Assembly: GCA_946122785.1 (NCBI GenBank)
Contig: CAMGYJ010000011.1
Coordinates: forward strand, 35,676,513 to 35,740,512
Reading direction: 5' to 3'
From: Linum tenue
Taxonomy: Eukaryota > Streptophyta > Magnoliopsida > Malpighiales > Linaceae
DNA: 64,000 nucleotides
Shown here: positions 34,106-46,857 of the stretch, one piece after another
Position numbering within the stretch: position 1 is the stretch's first letter
Layout of the letters: every line of letters begins with the position of its first letter
Notes under the pieces: model-generated
What the model was told of the DNA's origin: nothing
Seen by the model: the letters and a program-made list of their open reading frames with translations, nothing else
Databases searched by the model: none
Position numbers and translations under genes: made by a program

Positions 34106-37100
34106 AATTTGTATTGAGAAATAGCGTATTCCATTATTGACATGGTTTGAACTCCTTTTTATTATACGTTGATATCCCTACAAGGCTACGATTGTAAATA
34201 AGTCAATTTGTTAACAAGCGGTTCGATGTTTAACTTGAGAAAAACTTGTTCATAAATTGATTCGTATAGGAGCCATGTTTGAGCTCATCATTCTTCGGCT
34301 TGTGAGCTAGCCCGACTTAGTGCCTCATTGAGTTCAACTAATGAGTTGGCTCGTTTCAAACTAATGAGTTGGCTTCGACAATGTGGTAAACGAGCCAGTT
34401 CAACAAGCGACTTATGAGCAAATCAATATATAGATTATGTTGTTTTTTTAACAATCCATATGTTTGTTAGATTATATACTCATCATTATATATAAAGGTT
34501 AGAGACTTCGAGCACGTGCCCAAATATATCAATTACGCGATACATTCCCTGTTCCCAACGTTTTATTATTTATCGTCCACTTTTATTAATGAGAATTTTA
34601 TTTTTAGTTCATTTTTGTTTAAGGATGGCTTTTGCAAATTAGTTTTCACCACACCAAACACATCTCGAACTCTTCCTCTTCTTGTTGCTCCATAAACTTA
34701 AAAACCCTAATGATTGCCCCAAAACTTGCCAAACATTCGTCGGAGCATAGTTGAGAAGCTTAAAAATAGTATTTTTTCTTCTTTGCACTCCTACATCATC
34801 GTCAATTGTTGCCAATCATGATTTATTTTTGTATATCAGACTAAATGGAGGGATCGTCCGACGAAGAAAGGCAATTGACATATCATCAAAGCAAAATTGA
34901 TGGTCGAAATTCACCAGGTCGGGTTGTCAACTTGTTCGATGACCGGCTGATAGACCATTGATTGCACATGTTTATACCTCCATTCTTGAGCCATTTGAGA
35001 GTCGATTCTCGTGGTTTACGCCGATTTCACGCTAGGTAGTGTGTTTATGGCCGGGGATCGCGACCTGCTGCTTTCTAAGAGGAAGAAGACCAATTTTTGA
35101 AGGGTTCTGAGTTTTAGAGATAGAAAGCTAATACCTAGAGAGAGAGAGAGTGACGAACCAGATTATCCAAGCACCCTAGATCGATCTTCATCACCATTGG
35201 AGCTCGGCTTAAGCTTGGAGAAGTGCCAATTGATTGCCAGAAGCAGAATCTCATCCTTCACAGCATGTTTTCCGCATCTGCGCTAGATTTCTCTTCTCTC
35301 TCTATGGAGTGAACTCTCTCTCCCACCTGGGTATGAAGAACCCTAGATTTTTATGTTAGGTCTGCTTGTATGAACCCAAGTATAAATTCATTGATGTTGA
35401 TTATATTCAATTGAGGTTTGATTTCTTGAATGGCATGAGTACAGATCAAATTCCTGTTATTTCTGCTTTGACCTAGAAAGAGAATATCTGCCTAGGTTGA
35501 TAGAGCAACCTTGATTGAAGGTAGTGAATTGACGACTTTAGTCGAGGAGTCAATTCACTATTCTGTACCGGATTTACTCCGGTAGAGGAGGTTTGGTTCG
35601 TTAGGACCTCAATCTGTTTACTCCGGTGGAGGTTAGTCGCCCGTTGGGGATTCAGATTGAGAGGGTCTGGAGACCTTTAGTCGAGACTGCAGACTGTTTA
35701 AGAACCTCCCGCGGTATAACTATCATTGAACTTCAACTTGGTGAATTACAACCTGGCTTAACTGCAGTCTAGAGGGAACCATATCTGGGTGACCTCTCTC
35801 AACTTTGAACACAACTTTCACTGTTTTTGCTTGCTAGTTTAGTTAGACCTTCACTAAACTTGAACCGCTAAATAATAAGATTTTCACGGAGTAGTCATCA
35901 GACCTAGGACACGGGTTGACATTTATAACTAAACCCGCTATACTACGCATTGGTAGATGGTTACACTTGGCCACTTTCTAGTGTGACAGTAGAGGCGTGT
36001 CACCGACTTAAGGAATACTTCTTCCTGGTCAGGTAGTTGCCAATCCTCTTTTAGAACCCGCTAGGTCGATGCCAAATGGTCGTTACTAACTACACTTATA
36101 ACAAAGGCCAAGCGAACCAATGATATGATTGTAGTATTGTGTCACCAGTAATAAAATATTGAAACAACGGGTTTCTAGATGTACTATTACTTATCTTCAC
36201 TTTATTATTGAGCAAATTAGAAGTTCAGATTCAACGCCTACAACTACTCTAACAAGCTACATAAAAGGTTAAACTAACTAGTTACAATTTAAGAAATCAC
36301 TTAGGTGTAATTCCCCCAAGCCACTATCCAGATTAATGATTGATGATTCTCCAACTTGTTTCACTCTTCATTCATAATGCAAAAAGTATTTAACAAGCCT
36401 TCAATCTCGATTAAATTAAAGGAGACAACACCCTCTTTGATATACTACTTAGTTGGCACTATCCTCAACTAAGATAGAATATCAAGTGAATTCAGATTTA
36501 GACTCCCTCTACTGGGTAAGTGTCTCACCCAATACAAAGCAATGAATCGACTCTCTCTCGCATAACCGATCCCCTACTTCCAATCTATGGTATTATATTG
36601 AATTAATAAGGTATTCCCTCTCCTATATCAAGGTAGGATCAATAATCTCGATAAAAGGAGAATTGAACCAAAACATGCATATGTTGAATATGAACTCGAG
36701 TTTAACTAGTAAGAGTATGCATGCAATCATCAAATCAAACAAACACTCCAAAATTGTTCCTAAGTCGTTTTTTCCCTAGGATTTTTCCCTTGGGTGTTTG
36801 GAATCCAATAACCCAGCTCTCCCATTCAGAACTCGCATAAAATCTCTATAATACCCTATAATGGCAAAAGCACGACCATAAATCACGATCGTTGTTTTTA
36901 GGTTTCCCCTCATGCATCATCAAAACGTACCACCTCATTTATGGTCTTTAGGAGGAAAAAAACACTGGAAAAAATAACCCCCGTGCTTTTGCCTTGCTAG
37001 CCCATGATCTTTTCCAAAAAATGCCCCAAAAAGGAACCCGCGTGCTTTTGTCTTGTCAACCCGTGTTTTGGGGCAGAATTTCTAGAATGCTTGAACAAGC

Positions 37101-38639
37101 TAGGATTTGATTGTAACGCCCTTAATTTTCATACCCATAGCCGTGAAAATCATTGTGGGCCTTCTTTTTCTCTTTTATTACTTCCAAATATCACGAAACT
37201 CAATCCCAATTTCTCAACTCACTCTGGGAATAATATGACAAAACAACACACCCTAGCATAAAACTGCCAAATGATAGGGCATTTTCATGATAAATGGTTA
37301 GAAAACGATCAAGAGATAAGGGGCAAAGCATGTATAATTAAGCATGCATTAAAATTCCCCACACTTACCTTTTATTTTTCCTCAATTAAACCAAGTATCA
37401 TACAAGATTCACTAAAGACATATGTTCAAAAACCAGTTTGGACGAAGTACTAGGGGAACACGAAAGTGAATCACAATTGGTCAGCAATATCAACACACGA
37501 AGCAACATAATAGTGACACTAGTAGCCACCATAGAGGACATTCAAACACACCAAGTTCATTTCAGTGAACACTCCTCATTAGATTTATAAAATTTTCCTC
37601 AAACACTATCAATCAATCGTAATGTCAAACTATCCTTACCCGCATTTAGAATACGAAAATGAATCACTCAACACTCGACCAATGGGGTCAGGACCACAAT
37701 TTATGGAAAAGATGTGCCTGTTATAGATCTTAATCATATCATCTCTCTGTCGTGAAACTAGCTTCTAACACTTTATGATGCCATTGAATCTCCATAATAG
37801 AGTCACCACTAATTTTTCAAGAGAGCTTTTAATCGGGTTGTAACTTGATTAGGGTCTAGGGCATGGGGGAATAGTTCTTTAAGTTGGTGACTCACATTTA
37901 CTTTTCATTGGTTCCACTGAACATAGATCAAACCAAATAAAACTGAATTCATCTCTTCTTTGATAAACTTTAAGCATGGGAGTATAAGAGAAAACTTTCA
38001 ACTAGTAGGAGTAGCTTAACCATTGGGCCAGAAAATGACTTATTTTCACATTTATAAATTTTGTGGTTTCTCTCTTTATTCCTTTTCTTTTCTGTATTTT
38101 TCATTTCTTTATATTTTCTGAAGAGCAAAAGATCAAAAAATCATTTTTTCCGATGATTTCCTCCCAAAGTCACTTCATCATGAAGTAGAAAATCGTGTAA
38201 AAACCAACCATGTGAACCTTGAAAAGGGATCAAACAATTGTAGGCTTGAAAAAATGGGATTGGCTTTAAATATGGTGGTAGTAGCAAAGAACATATTAAA
38301 GTTCATCGGGTGTTGACTAAGGGGTATTATGATTAGGGTAGTCAACTTGACCACGGGCTAAACCTATGCCTCCATCTTGCTAATTAGTGGTGTCACGATT
38401 AGTCTCATGAAAAGTTTATGCAAAGAGGAAACTAATCTCACATGAACGAAATGAACAAGCAAAGTCTCACATTGATACCTAGATGCTCAGTTCCCCATAC
38501 AAATTCCTCACTTTCTATGACTAGACAATCAGGGATAGTGATAGATAAAAAATATTTGTCATGTTGTTCTACCATCAAATAAAGACCGAAACCTTACATA
38601 ATATCACTCCCATTCTTAGTCATCGCTATAGGTCACCAA
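34106..38639. other. 4.5 kb of non-coding, probably repetitive DNA
   Basis: No open frame above about 85 codons and none recognisable. 34200-34430 holds repeated words about GAGCTAGCCCGA and AATGAGTTGGCTCG, as in common plant repeats. 35100-36300 has structured sequence with repeated TTTACTCCGGTRGAGG words and long non-coding stretches like retrotransposon leader or spacer DNA. I found no long terminal repeats, primer-binding site or polyprotein, so no class is assigned. Confidence 0.45.
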
Positions 38640-40636
38640 TGCGAGGCGGAGGATATTGCTCTGCTGGACCAGGAGTTCTTGGCCCAAATCCTGGGAGTCA
38701 GTGTGGTGGGGGTCCATGATAAGTACCTAGGATTGCCCACGCTGATTGCCCACGCTGATTGCCCGATCAAAAATGGCTACCTTCCGATATTTGAAGGAGA
38801 ATGTGCTTGAGAGACTGCAGGGGTGGAAGCAACGGACATTATCTTGGGCAACAAAGGAAACTTTGGTTAAATCCATTGCTTTAGCTTTGCCTTTGCATGT
38901 AATGTCCTGCTTCAAACTCCCTTTATCTCTATGTCGGAGTATGTGGCTCGGTTCTGGTGGGGTGTGGAAGAGGGCCAGTAGAGGATTAGGTGGGTCTCCT
39001 TGCGCAAATGTGCAGAAGCAAGCATGAAGGGGGTATGGGATTTCTTCGTTTTGAGCATTTTAATCAGGCTTTGTTAGCCAAGATTGGTTGGTGCATCCTT
39101 ACTGAACCCCACTCATTATTGGCCCGAGTTTACAAAGGCAAATATTTTCCAAGGGGGACCTTTCTCCATGCCACGGCTCGCTCTCGCCCATCGTGGGGTT
39201 GGCAAAGCATCCTTTATGGTAGACAATTATTGGACATGGGGCTACGCTGGCAGATTGGTAATGGACAACTTGCCTCGCTACTTCAATCCAAATGGATCCC
39301 TGGGTTGCAGCCCGATCTCCCGGTGTATAATCCTCTCGTGTTACCAGTGGGGGAGGACCCCCCAGTAGCAGAGGTTATATATCAAGTGGAAGGGCGTTGG
39401 TGTGATCGTAAGCTTAGTCAATTGATTGACCCACATACTTTTCGTGCTATAAAGCTATCCCGCTTCCCCGACAGAATGTGGAGGATAAACTAATTTGGGA
39501 CGACACGATTGATGGGATTTTCACGGTTAAATCGGCTTAGCATCTTGTTGTCTTACTGTATAAGCGTAGTGGTCAATGACGGTCCTTGGCTAGTTGGATG
39601 GATAGGACCAGTTGGATTCACTTGTGGGAGGCTAATATTCCTCCCAAACTGAATGTGTTTGTCTAGCAGATTTTTCACCGAATCCTCCCAAATACTGTAG
39701 CTCTTATGGAGAAGTATGTCATGATGCTTCCCAGATGCCCCGTTTGCTGGGCTGAATCAGAAACAATGGAACACTTGTTTCTCTATTGCCAGGTGGCATG
39801 CGCCTTGTGGGACTATTCTGGCCTGGAGTATCTGGGGCAAGGGTTGCCTCGTCACACGTTCCCTCTCTTTATAAAGAGGTTGTTGGCTTTAATACATCAA
39901 CCTTCTCTGGTCATGGCGGTGGCTGCCATTCTTTGGAGGATCTGGCGGTCTCGTAACTGGGTTGTCTTTGAGGGCAAACAGTTTGGGATACCAGCCTTGA
40001 TGCGTCAATTTCACAAACAGTATGATGAGTGGGTAGGTTTGCCGATGGATCGAGTGCCTCAGTCGTCCATCCCTGTAATGCAACACTTGGCCCCTGGGGA
40101 AACGAATGTGATAGAACCTGGAGGGAGAATGGGGTGATTTGTATGTGGGATGGGGCTACGAGGAGTGGTTCGCATTCAGCCGGTGGGATGGTCCTTCTGA
40201 CCTCAGATCGGGATGTCATTATGGTTATTGGGATTCAATTGCCGGTTATTGATGACCCCATGGTGGTGGGGTTGCTTGTGCTCCGAGAGGCAATCTTATT
40301 GTGTATGGGCCACGGTTTCACAATAATTAGATTTGAAGGGGACGCTAAAGTGATTATTGAGAAGATTCTTCGAGCTAATACCAAAGATAACCGGATGGGA
40401 GCAATCCTTGAAGAAATCATGAGTTTATTGTTAGTTACTCCGAGTTTAGTATTATATTTGTAGGTCGGTGTTGCAATAGGGTAGCCCATGTGGTGGCTAG
40501 AAAGGCCCTCTCTTTGTACATGACTATGAATCGGTTCTTTGATTTTCAAACCTGGCTGAGATCCCGGATATAATTTGTCTATTCCTTTGAATCAATGCAT
40601 GATTACCTTTTGTAAAAAAAAAAAAAAAAAAAAAAG
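38640..40636 (+). mobile_element. 5'-truncated LINE with intact poly(A) tail (LINE-C)
   Basis: Begins inside the late reverse-transcriptase region (LGVSVVGVHDKYLGLPTLI near 38690) and continues through FWWGVEEGQ, a segment open from 38990 to 39493 (KIGWCILTEPHSLLARVYKG, RSRPSWGWQSILYGRQLL), a zf-RVT-type domain (39706-40137; CPVCWAESETMEHLFLYC) and an RNase H-like region to about 40560. A run of about 20 A at 40616-40635 is the tail. A 13-base tandem duplication (ATTGCCCACGCTG, twice, about 38732-38757) disrupts the frame. Heavy 5' truncation with a retained tail is the usual product of target-primed reverse transcription. Probably the youngest LINE here. Confidence 0.87.
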
Positions 40637-40911
40637 GAGTATTGGGGTTGGGGAGAAGAGCCAAGAGATTCTCATATTGTCAATTTAATGAATTCAACGA
40701 AATTTGACGGTCAGTAACCAATAATGAAACGCATGTTTAAATCAAGTGACCACTAAGCAACAGAAAAAGTATTAGGGACGAGATGTGAAACAAATTGATA
40801 ATGCTAGAGAACACGTATCATAGACATATTCTTATTTCTTAGTGGTACAAGAGGGTAGGTGCTGGGCATGGCTAGGAACGATTATAATAATCTATATTGT
40901 CAATCATGAAA
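40637..40911. other. Spacer between LINE-C and tRNA-Met
   Basis: AT-rich sequence with no features. Confidence 0.5.
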
Positions 40912-40996
40912 GGGGTGGTGGCGCAGTTGGTTAGCGCGTAGGTCTCATAGCTTAATAGTAATCCTGAGGTCGAGAGTTCGAGCCTCTCTCACCCCA
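40912..40996 (+). tRNA. trnM-CAU: Elongator tRNA-Met (CAU) with intron
   Basis: Begins GGGGTGGTGGCGCAGTTGG and ends TCTCTCACCCC plus a discriminator A. The acceptor stem is GGGGTGG against TCACCCC. The anticodon loop CTCATA is followed by an 11-base intron (GCTTAATAGTA) before ATCCTGAGG, at the canonical position 37/38. Plant elongator tRNA-Met genes are among the few with introns. The T arm GAGAGTTCGAGCCTCTC is perfect. T-rich sequence follows within about 20 bases as a Pol III terminator. It looks functional. Confidence 0.95.
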
Positions 40997-41078
40997 TCTT
41001 TGCTTTTGCTATCTTTTGCTTGTGATTGAACACGATCATATAATCAAATCTCAGTACACCTCTTTTTTTCCCTGCACA

Positions 41079-43690
41079 CTAAAGTTCCAGCTGAATTCCA
41101 TTCTTGCTCCTGGAGAAAAACTTGGCAAACCCATTTCGGTTCTTATCAGAGCTACTATGCACAGAGATTTCGGGGATGTTGCTGGCATCTATCAGGAAGT
41201 CTTCAAGTGTTGCTAGAGATTTGAGTTGCTGCCCCAGAGACAATATTGTCTTTTGGCAATCTGCAAGCTTGCCCGCTGCTAAAGCTAGGTCCTCCTACCA
41301 CCCACACACAAACGGATATATAAAGTGACATGCATGGAGATTGGAAGAAAAGAGAGATTAATGATAAGAAGGAACCTATTCTATACCTGTTTTATCTTTG
41401 GTGCATTGTTCATGTTTATTGATTGCTGCTGGTGCTCGAACTCCTCTTTCTTCATGGAAAGCTCTTCTTCCAGGTACTGATACTTGATACTTAACTCTGC
41501 AGACATAGCCCTTTCCTTCTCAAGCTCGGATTCCAAGGTGGAAACCTGAGCTGACAAGGTACGATATTCTGCTTCCAAGCTCCAAAGATGAGATTCGACC
41601 TCTTGCTTCGATTCTTTTGCAAATGACAACTGGCTTTGGACTTCCTCTAACTTGAGTTGGACTTCCCGCAATCGGCTCGCTGATGCTTTATTCTTGTCTA
41701 GACTTGTAGTTAAAGCAGTTTCCATCTCTGCTTTTTCTGACTCTATTTCTTCCAAGTTACTTTCAACTTGGGCTTTCTCTTGAACGATTCTCTCCAGACT
41801 TTCTTCCAATTTAGCTTTCTCTGCTCTCATGCTCACCAAACCTTGCTCTAGTTCATCTTTCACTTGTTGCAGATCATTCAGCTTGGCTTCCAATTCAGCT
41901 GCCTGGCGAACGGCAATCTTTAGCTCATCTCTCAACAAGCTTTCTGCATGATCAGTCGACTGTTTCACAGCTGATTCAACGTGATTATTAATTTCCATTG
42001 CATTCTCAGGCAACGCAGCTAGCCTTTCCATATCGAGGAAATCATCCATGAGATTGATTTTAACAGCTGATGCTACCACCGGCAGCAGATTCCTGTTACC
42101 AACAGTCTTCTCATTCTTAAACTGATCGAGTTCAGAGATCAATCCATTGAGCCCGTCCCCCCTATCCGAATGGCTATCCGTGAGGGACTCAAGATAAACT
42201 GAGGAAGTGGCTGATGTTTTGTGATGATCATTAAGTGAGGAGGATGATCTAGAAACTAAGGGTTTCAGTCTTCGGCACTCAGCTTCAAGCTTGGCCACTT
42301 TCTTTATGCTCTCCAAATGTTGTTTGCTGGCCATTTCAGCAGCTTGAGTACTCAACTCCCTTTCGATTGTTCTAACCTCTAGTTCTTCAGATTGAGACAG
42401 AAGCTCAAGCCTTAGTGTTTCATTCTCTTTTTCTAAATATTCAAGCCTGTGATAGAGATCAGGGTTGACTTGAGGTGGTGACTCTGGTTTTGAAGCAGTA
42501 GCAGACCCTACATCTATCTTTAGCTGAAAAAGCTGATTCTCTAACTCAGACTTAATTGTTTCCCATTCTTTTGCTTTGCTTGCCACTGCCTCGCGTATTT
42601 TTTCTTCCTGCTCATCACGTGCCTGTCTTAGCTGCCTAACGCACTCCTTGAGGGCCCTGTCGAGATGGCTTACTCGATCTTCAAGCTGAGATTTTGTTTG
42701 TGTTGCTGCTTCAAGCTGTTTCTGGACAACCAGTAATTCTTTCTCAGCCTTTTCCCAGCCTGCAACAGCTTCTTCACCAACTTTGGAGTGTTGTTTAACC
42801 AAGTCATCTTTCTGACTCACGTTCACAAGGGCTGCTGATAACTTCTCTGTTAAACATTTTATGCTTTCATTAACTTCTTCATCACCCCCATCTGCAATTT
42901 TGGAGATGATTTCAGGAGATTGACCGTCATCCTTAGGAGAAGCCTTCAGTGCTTCCTGCTTCAACCAGAAGAATATTATTAGGTGCCATAAAAAAGAACA
43001 TGAAGTATTGGCCAAATGCATGAAAGAAGAGAGCATTCCTGTGACATGAGTAAGATGCTACTGAAGTTACAACTCTCATAGCATTTGAGGACCATAACCA
43101 CAAACAATTTCCCCAAAATATACCATTAGTTATATCAAAAGATCGTTACTTGGAGGATAATTTCCTACCATCAATTCAAAGCTTTGAGAATAAGAGTTGT
43201 ATCGATCACCTTGTAATCGATCACATCATTTCCTCTGGAAACCATTCAGAGTTCCACAATTTTGCAAAGAGAGCCTATTGCATCAATCCTACTTGAACTG
43301 GAAAGTACATGGTTAATTGGTTACTAGGAATGAGGGGAAACTTTAGCAGTCAGAAACTGAGAAAATTGGAAGCAGTGTGAAATCCATGAAACGTTTATGC
43401 AACAATCCTACTTGAACTGGAAAGTACATAGTTACTAGGAATGAGGGGAAACTTTGGCAGTCAGAAACTGAGAAAATTGAAAGCAATGTGAAATCCATGA
43501 AACGTTTATACCTAATACCAAATGAAATGGATAATAAAAAAATTGGGCACGAGGAATAAGGTGGAACAAAGTTCAAACCAACCTGGTCATCTGAAAACCT
43601 CTCTGAATGAGATGATATTGAACCCGAACTCTCACTCTCTCCACCCCTTTCTGAGGGCTTTTTCTTCCACAACCATTTCCTCTTCTCCAT
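41079..43690 (-). CDS. Filament-like plant protein (FPP, DUF869), long coiled coil
   Basis: Three coding exons on the minus strand: 43690-43583, 42955-41387 and 41294-41079, all joined in phase 0 with GT/AG borders, giving about 630 residues. The first exon carries the conserved FPP start ([15 protein letters not shown], then [16 protein letters not shown]). Exon 2 is almost entirely heptad-rich Glu/Lys/Leu coiled coil, with family blocks such as [37 protein letters not shown] and [20 protein letters not shown] less helical Ser-rich linker lies around residues 230-300. The last exon has the FPP end motif ([19 protein letters not shown], then LEDFL) and finishes [13 protein letters not shown]. 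FPPs are long coiled-coil proteins of plant cells linked to the nuclear envelope or cytoskeleton by interaction work; exact roles are unsettled. There is no signal peptide or membrane segment. The gene looks intact. Confidence 0.95.
43284..43509. repeat. Tandem duplication in intron 1 of the FPP gene
   Basis: Two copies starting at 43284 and 43403 (period 119) share CAATCCTACTTGAACTGG, GGAATGAGGGGAAACTTT and AAATCCATGAAACGTTTAT. The first copy has 8 extra bases (TTAATTGG region); there are few other differences. A recent event, with no effect on coding. Confidence 0.93.
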
Positions 43691-44908
43691 GAGTAAAATC
43701 CAGGAGCCTACAACCCACTATCTCATCCAATCGTTTTACCTGCGAATTCAAACATTGCGCAATTGTTAAAACTATCTTGTGCTTGCAGCAGAATCACAAG
43801 AACAATCCTAGGAACTTCATACCAAGAAGATGAAAAAAAAGGGGGATAATGCCTCCCTCCAGTCTATGGAAGAAGAAGAATTTCTCAGCAAGCTCATACA
43901 TTAAAGTGTTTGAAAAGAAAGATCGCTTGGCTTAACAATCTACTAGCTTGGCTTCAAATCCAAACAACAACCACACAACACAATCCCAACAACGGCAATA
44001 TCAGAAAGACAGAAACAGGAAATAGCAGAGTCAATAAAGGAACAGAAAAGGTTAACTACGAAGTAGAAAGAAGGAATAGCGAGCTTCAGTAGAACGTGAA
44101 GAAGCACAGCAAAACCTATCAAAGGAAGAAAGGAACAGTCTTTTTCCTACACCACCAAACAGTAAAAGAACCCATTTCGAAAATAAATTGTGGATGGCAA
44201 AACCGAAATAACTAGTCACCTAATGAAAACCTAACTCGGGCTGAAATAAATAAACAACCCTCTCTCAATGGAACAGTAGCTATTTACCCCCGTACGGAGA
44301 AGCTGTAAGAAAGAAGGAAACCCCAGAAATGAGAAGACGGAAGAATCAACAGGAATCCCAACCATTTCAGTTCCAGAAGAAGCCAGAAGGCCACACAATG
44401 GTTGGTGTATGCATGAATTCCAGTGACCCAAATGAATCAAAATGAGAGATGCCCAAATTGCAGATTGAGAAATCCGACCCAGCTGCGAAGATGGAGAGAG
44501 GGAAGAGAATGGCCAGATTGAAGTACCTTACATGTTGAAGACCGGAGCTGAGCTTCAGAAAGGAACGGGGGAGGCTTTATTATCCCTTTGCTTAGAAATC
44601 TGCAGCAGAGTGCCAGGAAATGTCTCCTCCCCATATACAAAAGTTAACACAAGCAAGAACGCAAACAAGCTGCTACTTAATATGTCGAAGACGAGTTTTG
44701 GCAGATAATGTGGGCTTCTCTTTCTTGTTTTTAAAGCCCCACCATCTGATTCTGTAATGAAAACCCAGCTGAGGAAAAAACAATCAAAATACAAAATGTA
44801 AGCTTTTTGTTTTGTTTTTTTTTTTTTTGGTCCTGGCTTCAGTGGGGCTTTTAGGAAGATTGAAAATTGGGAATTTGGTAACTATATGATGATGAGAGGA
44901 GAACTCAA
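43691..44908 (-). promoter_or_regulatory. 5' untranslated region of the FPP gene with a probable leader intron
   Basis: On the minus strand an AG acceptor (TTTGAATTCGCAG) ends at about 43741, 50 bases upstream of the ATG. A possible GT donor lies near 44530. A leader intron of about 790 bases would remove several upstream ATGs and short ORFs. FPP genes often have leader introns. Inferred from splice-site words only. Confidence 0.45.
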
Positions 44909-44916
44909 ATTTATAG
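44909..44916 (-). promoter_or_regulatory. Probable TATA box of the FPP gene
   Basis: The minus strand reads AACTATAAATTTGAG here. It is the best TATA match upstream of the proposed leader and would put the transcription start near 44880. Confidence 0.4.
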
Positions 44917-45091
44917 TTGTGGTTTGAAATTGAGGTGGACTTGCTTACTCCCGCCAGCACATGTGCGTAGAGCGTAGTAGGGATTTGCCTTAGGTTTCAA
45001 GCAAACAGTTGGGGCGTGTAATCGGAGACAATTATGTGTTGATGTCAGCAACTGGCAGAAAGCAACAATTTAGCGCTAAGATATTTAGAAA

Positions 45092-46469
45092 GGGTAAATT
45101 GGATGTTTGGTCACTGTGATTACTAAAAAGTGTTACATTTGGTCATTACAAATATTTAATTTCATTTGTGGTCACTAAGATTAGTTTAATAGTTCAAGTT
45201 TGGTCACTCTCCGTTAATCTCCGTTAAATTTATCTGATGTGGCACTCAACTCTGATAGTTGACCGTTAAATGAGTGACGTGGCAATTAAAAAATAAAATA
45301 TATTGTAAATATTTATAATTTCCACCTCATTTTCATAACTAATAAAAAATAAAATTAAAAATCAATTTCTACACCTTTCTCCCTTGTACTCCCCTCCCGT
45401 CGGATTCCTTATTTTCACGACCTATGCAAAATCAATCATTCTCTTCTTGACCTCCGATCCTCCGACTACCGCCGCAGAGGTCGGAAACTTCCTCCAATCA
45501 TGCTGGGTGCCCTCCCAATCCTGGGCCAAATCAAACTCATGAAATCCCCATCCCACCAAACTTCCTCTAATCGTGTTGGGTGCCCTCCCAATCCTTGGTG
45601 GAGGAATTCTTCACAAAAATGAAAAACCCCATCTTGTTGGCCAACCGTCTGGGCTTCATAATGGGGAAGCACATGGAGTACGACAATACTTCCATCACCC
45701 GGATCTCCTATTGCGACTGCTGGCAAACTGTAATCGAGGCTTATAAAAGCCTTATCGGCACTGTACTCGCACACCAAAATCAATCAAACCGGTTTTCCTT
45801 CTCTTTTCTCAACTCGCAGTTCCCATCTTGTCGGATTCCCTATTCAACCGTCGCGGCTCCGAACCCCGCTTCCCATCTCCTCGAAACCCCATCATCAAAT
45901 CCCTATCCGAAACCCAGATTAAATGCATTGTCTCGCTAATTGCTCCTACAGCAAGTTCAACGATGTCATCGACAACGTCGTCGCCCTACAGCAGGTCCTC
46001 CTTTCCGCTTCTCGGAAACTCATCACCTGCGGCAACGGGTCATGTCCGGCCGCCGAAAATTGCCTCCACCGATGGGTTTCCACGACACTCCAAACTCCAT
46101 GTGTTAATCGCCGATTATGGGAGCAGGGGTCACGCGGGAATCGAATTATGGGGGGGAAGGCAAGGAATCCGATGGGAGGGGAGTATAGGGGAGAAATATG
46201 TGGTGATTAATTTTTATTTTTATTAGTTATGAAAATGAGGTGGAATTGTAAATAAATAAATAAAAATATAATTTAATTGCCACGTCACTCATTTAACGGT
46301 CAACTATCAGAGTTGACTGCCACATCAGATAAATTTAACGGAGACTAACGGAGAGTGACCAAACTTGAACTATTAAACTAATCTTAGTGACCACAAATAG
46401 AATTAAATATTTATAGTGACCAAACGTAACCCTTTTAGTAATCATAGTGACCAAACATGTAATTTACCC
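45092..46469. mobile_element. Long-TIR MULE without transposase, Pack-MULE candidate
   Basis: Starts GGGTAAATTGGATGTTTGGTC and ends with the inverted TAATTTACCC. The inverted repeats run about 250-270 bases on each side (shared words GGTCACTCTCCGTTA, TTTATCTGATGTGGCA, AATGAGTGACGTGGCAATTAA). A perfect 10-bp duplication TATTTAGAAA flanks it (45082-45091 and 46470-46479). Long repeats with a 9-11-bp duplication fit Mutator-like elements. The interior, about 45370-46195, is clearly GC-richer and open in stretches (for example 45580-45939 and 45923-46210 on plus) but carries frameshifts and no transposase. It is most simply captured gene DNA; I do not recognise the donor. An internal imperfect duplication of TTGGGTGCCCTCCCAATCC-like sequence is seen at 45505 and 45577. 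Confidence 0.8.
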
Positions 46470-46479
46470 TATTTAGAAA

Positions 46480-46848
46480 TATCATATTTTTACGCATGTA
46501 AAATGTATCTTGTCCAAGTTTAGAACTTTTTGTAAAGATCAGTTGTTTAATTCTTTCTCATTTTCAAAACTATGACTCACTAAAGGAGTTCTTGATATGG
46601 TAGTGGGTGAGCTTGATGTTGAGGTTTAACTTTATTTCCTTCACCAACTAATTATCAGTATCCAAATTGTATATTCGACCCGGAATCATAGTTTACATAA
46701 TGCATGCAATTTAACAATGCAAACTTAAAGAACATATACTCGGAAAGTTTTAGTTTAATATTTCTTCAAGCTTTGACTTATATAAAAATATGTTTCCTTC
46801 TTGCTAATTTGTCATTGGTTAATCGATTCTTCAACTTTGACTTACATG
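46480..46848. other. AT-rich spacer, nothing recognised
   Basis: Between the Pack-MULE candidate and MULE-2. No genes. Confidence 0.5.
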
Positions 46849-46857
46849 AAATAATTT

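Noticed and set aside
35000..36300. Possible LTR retrotransposon in the 34-38 kb gap
   Set aside because: No paired terminal repeats, primer-binding site, polypurine tract or gag/pol coding could be found by eye.
44231..44794. Short minus-strand ORFs upstream of the FPP ATG as a separate gene
   Set aside because: They fall in the proposed 5' leader and leader intron of the FPP gene and have no recognisable domain.
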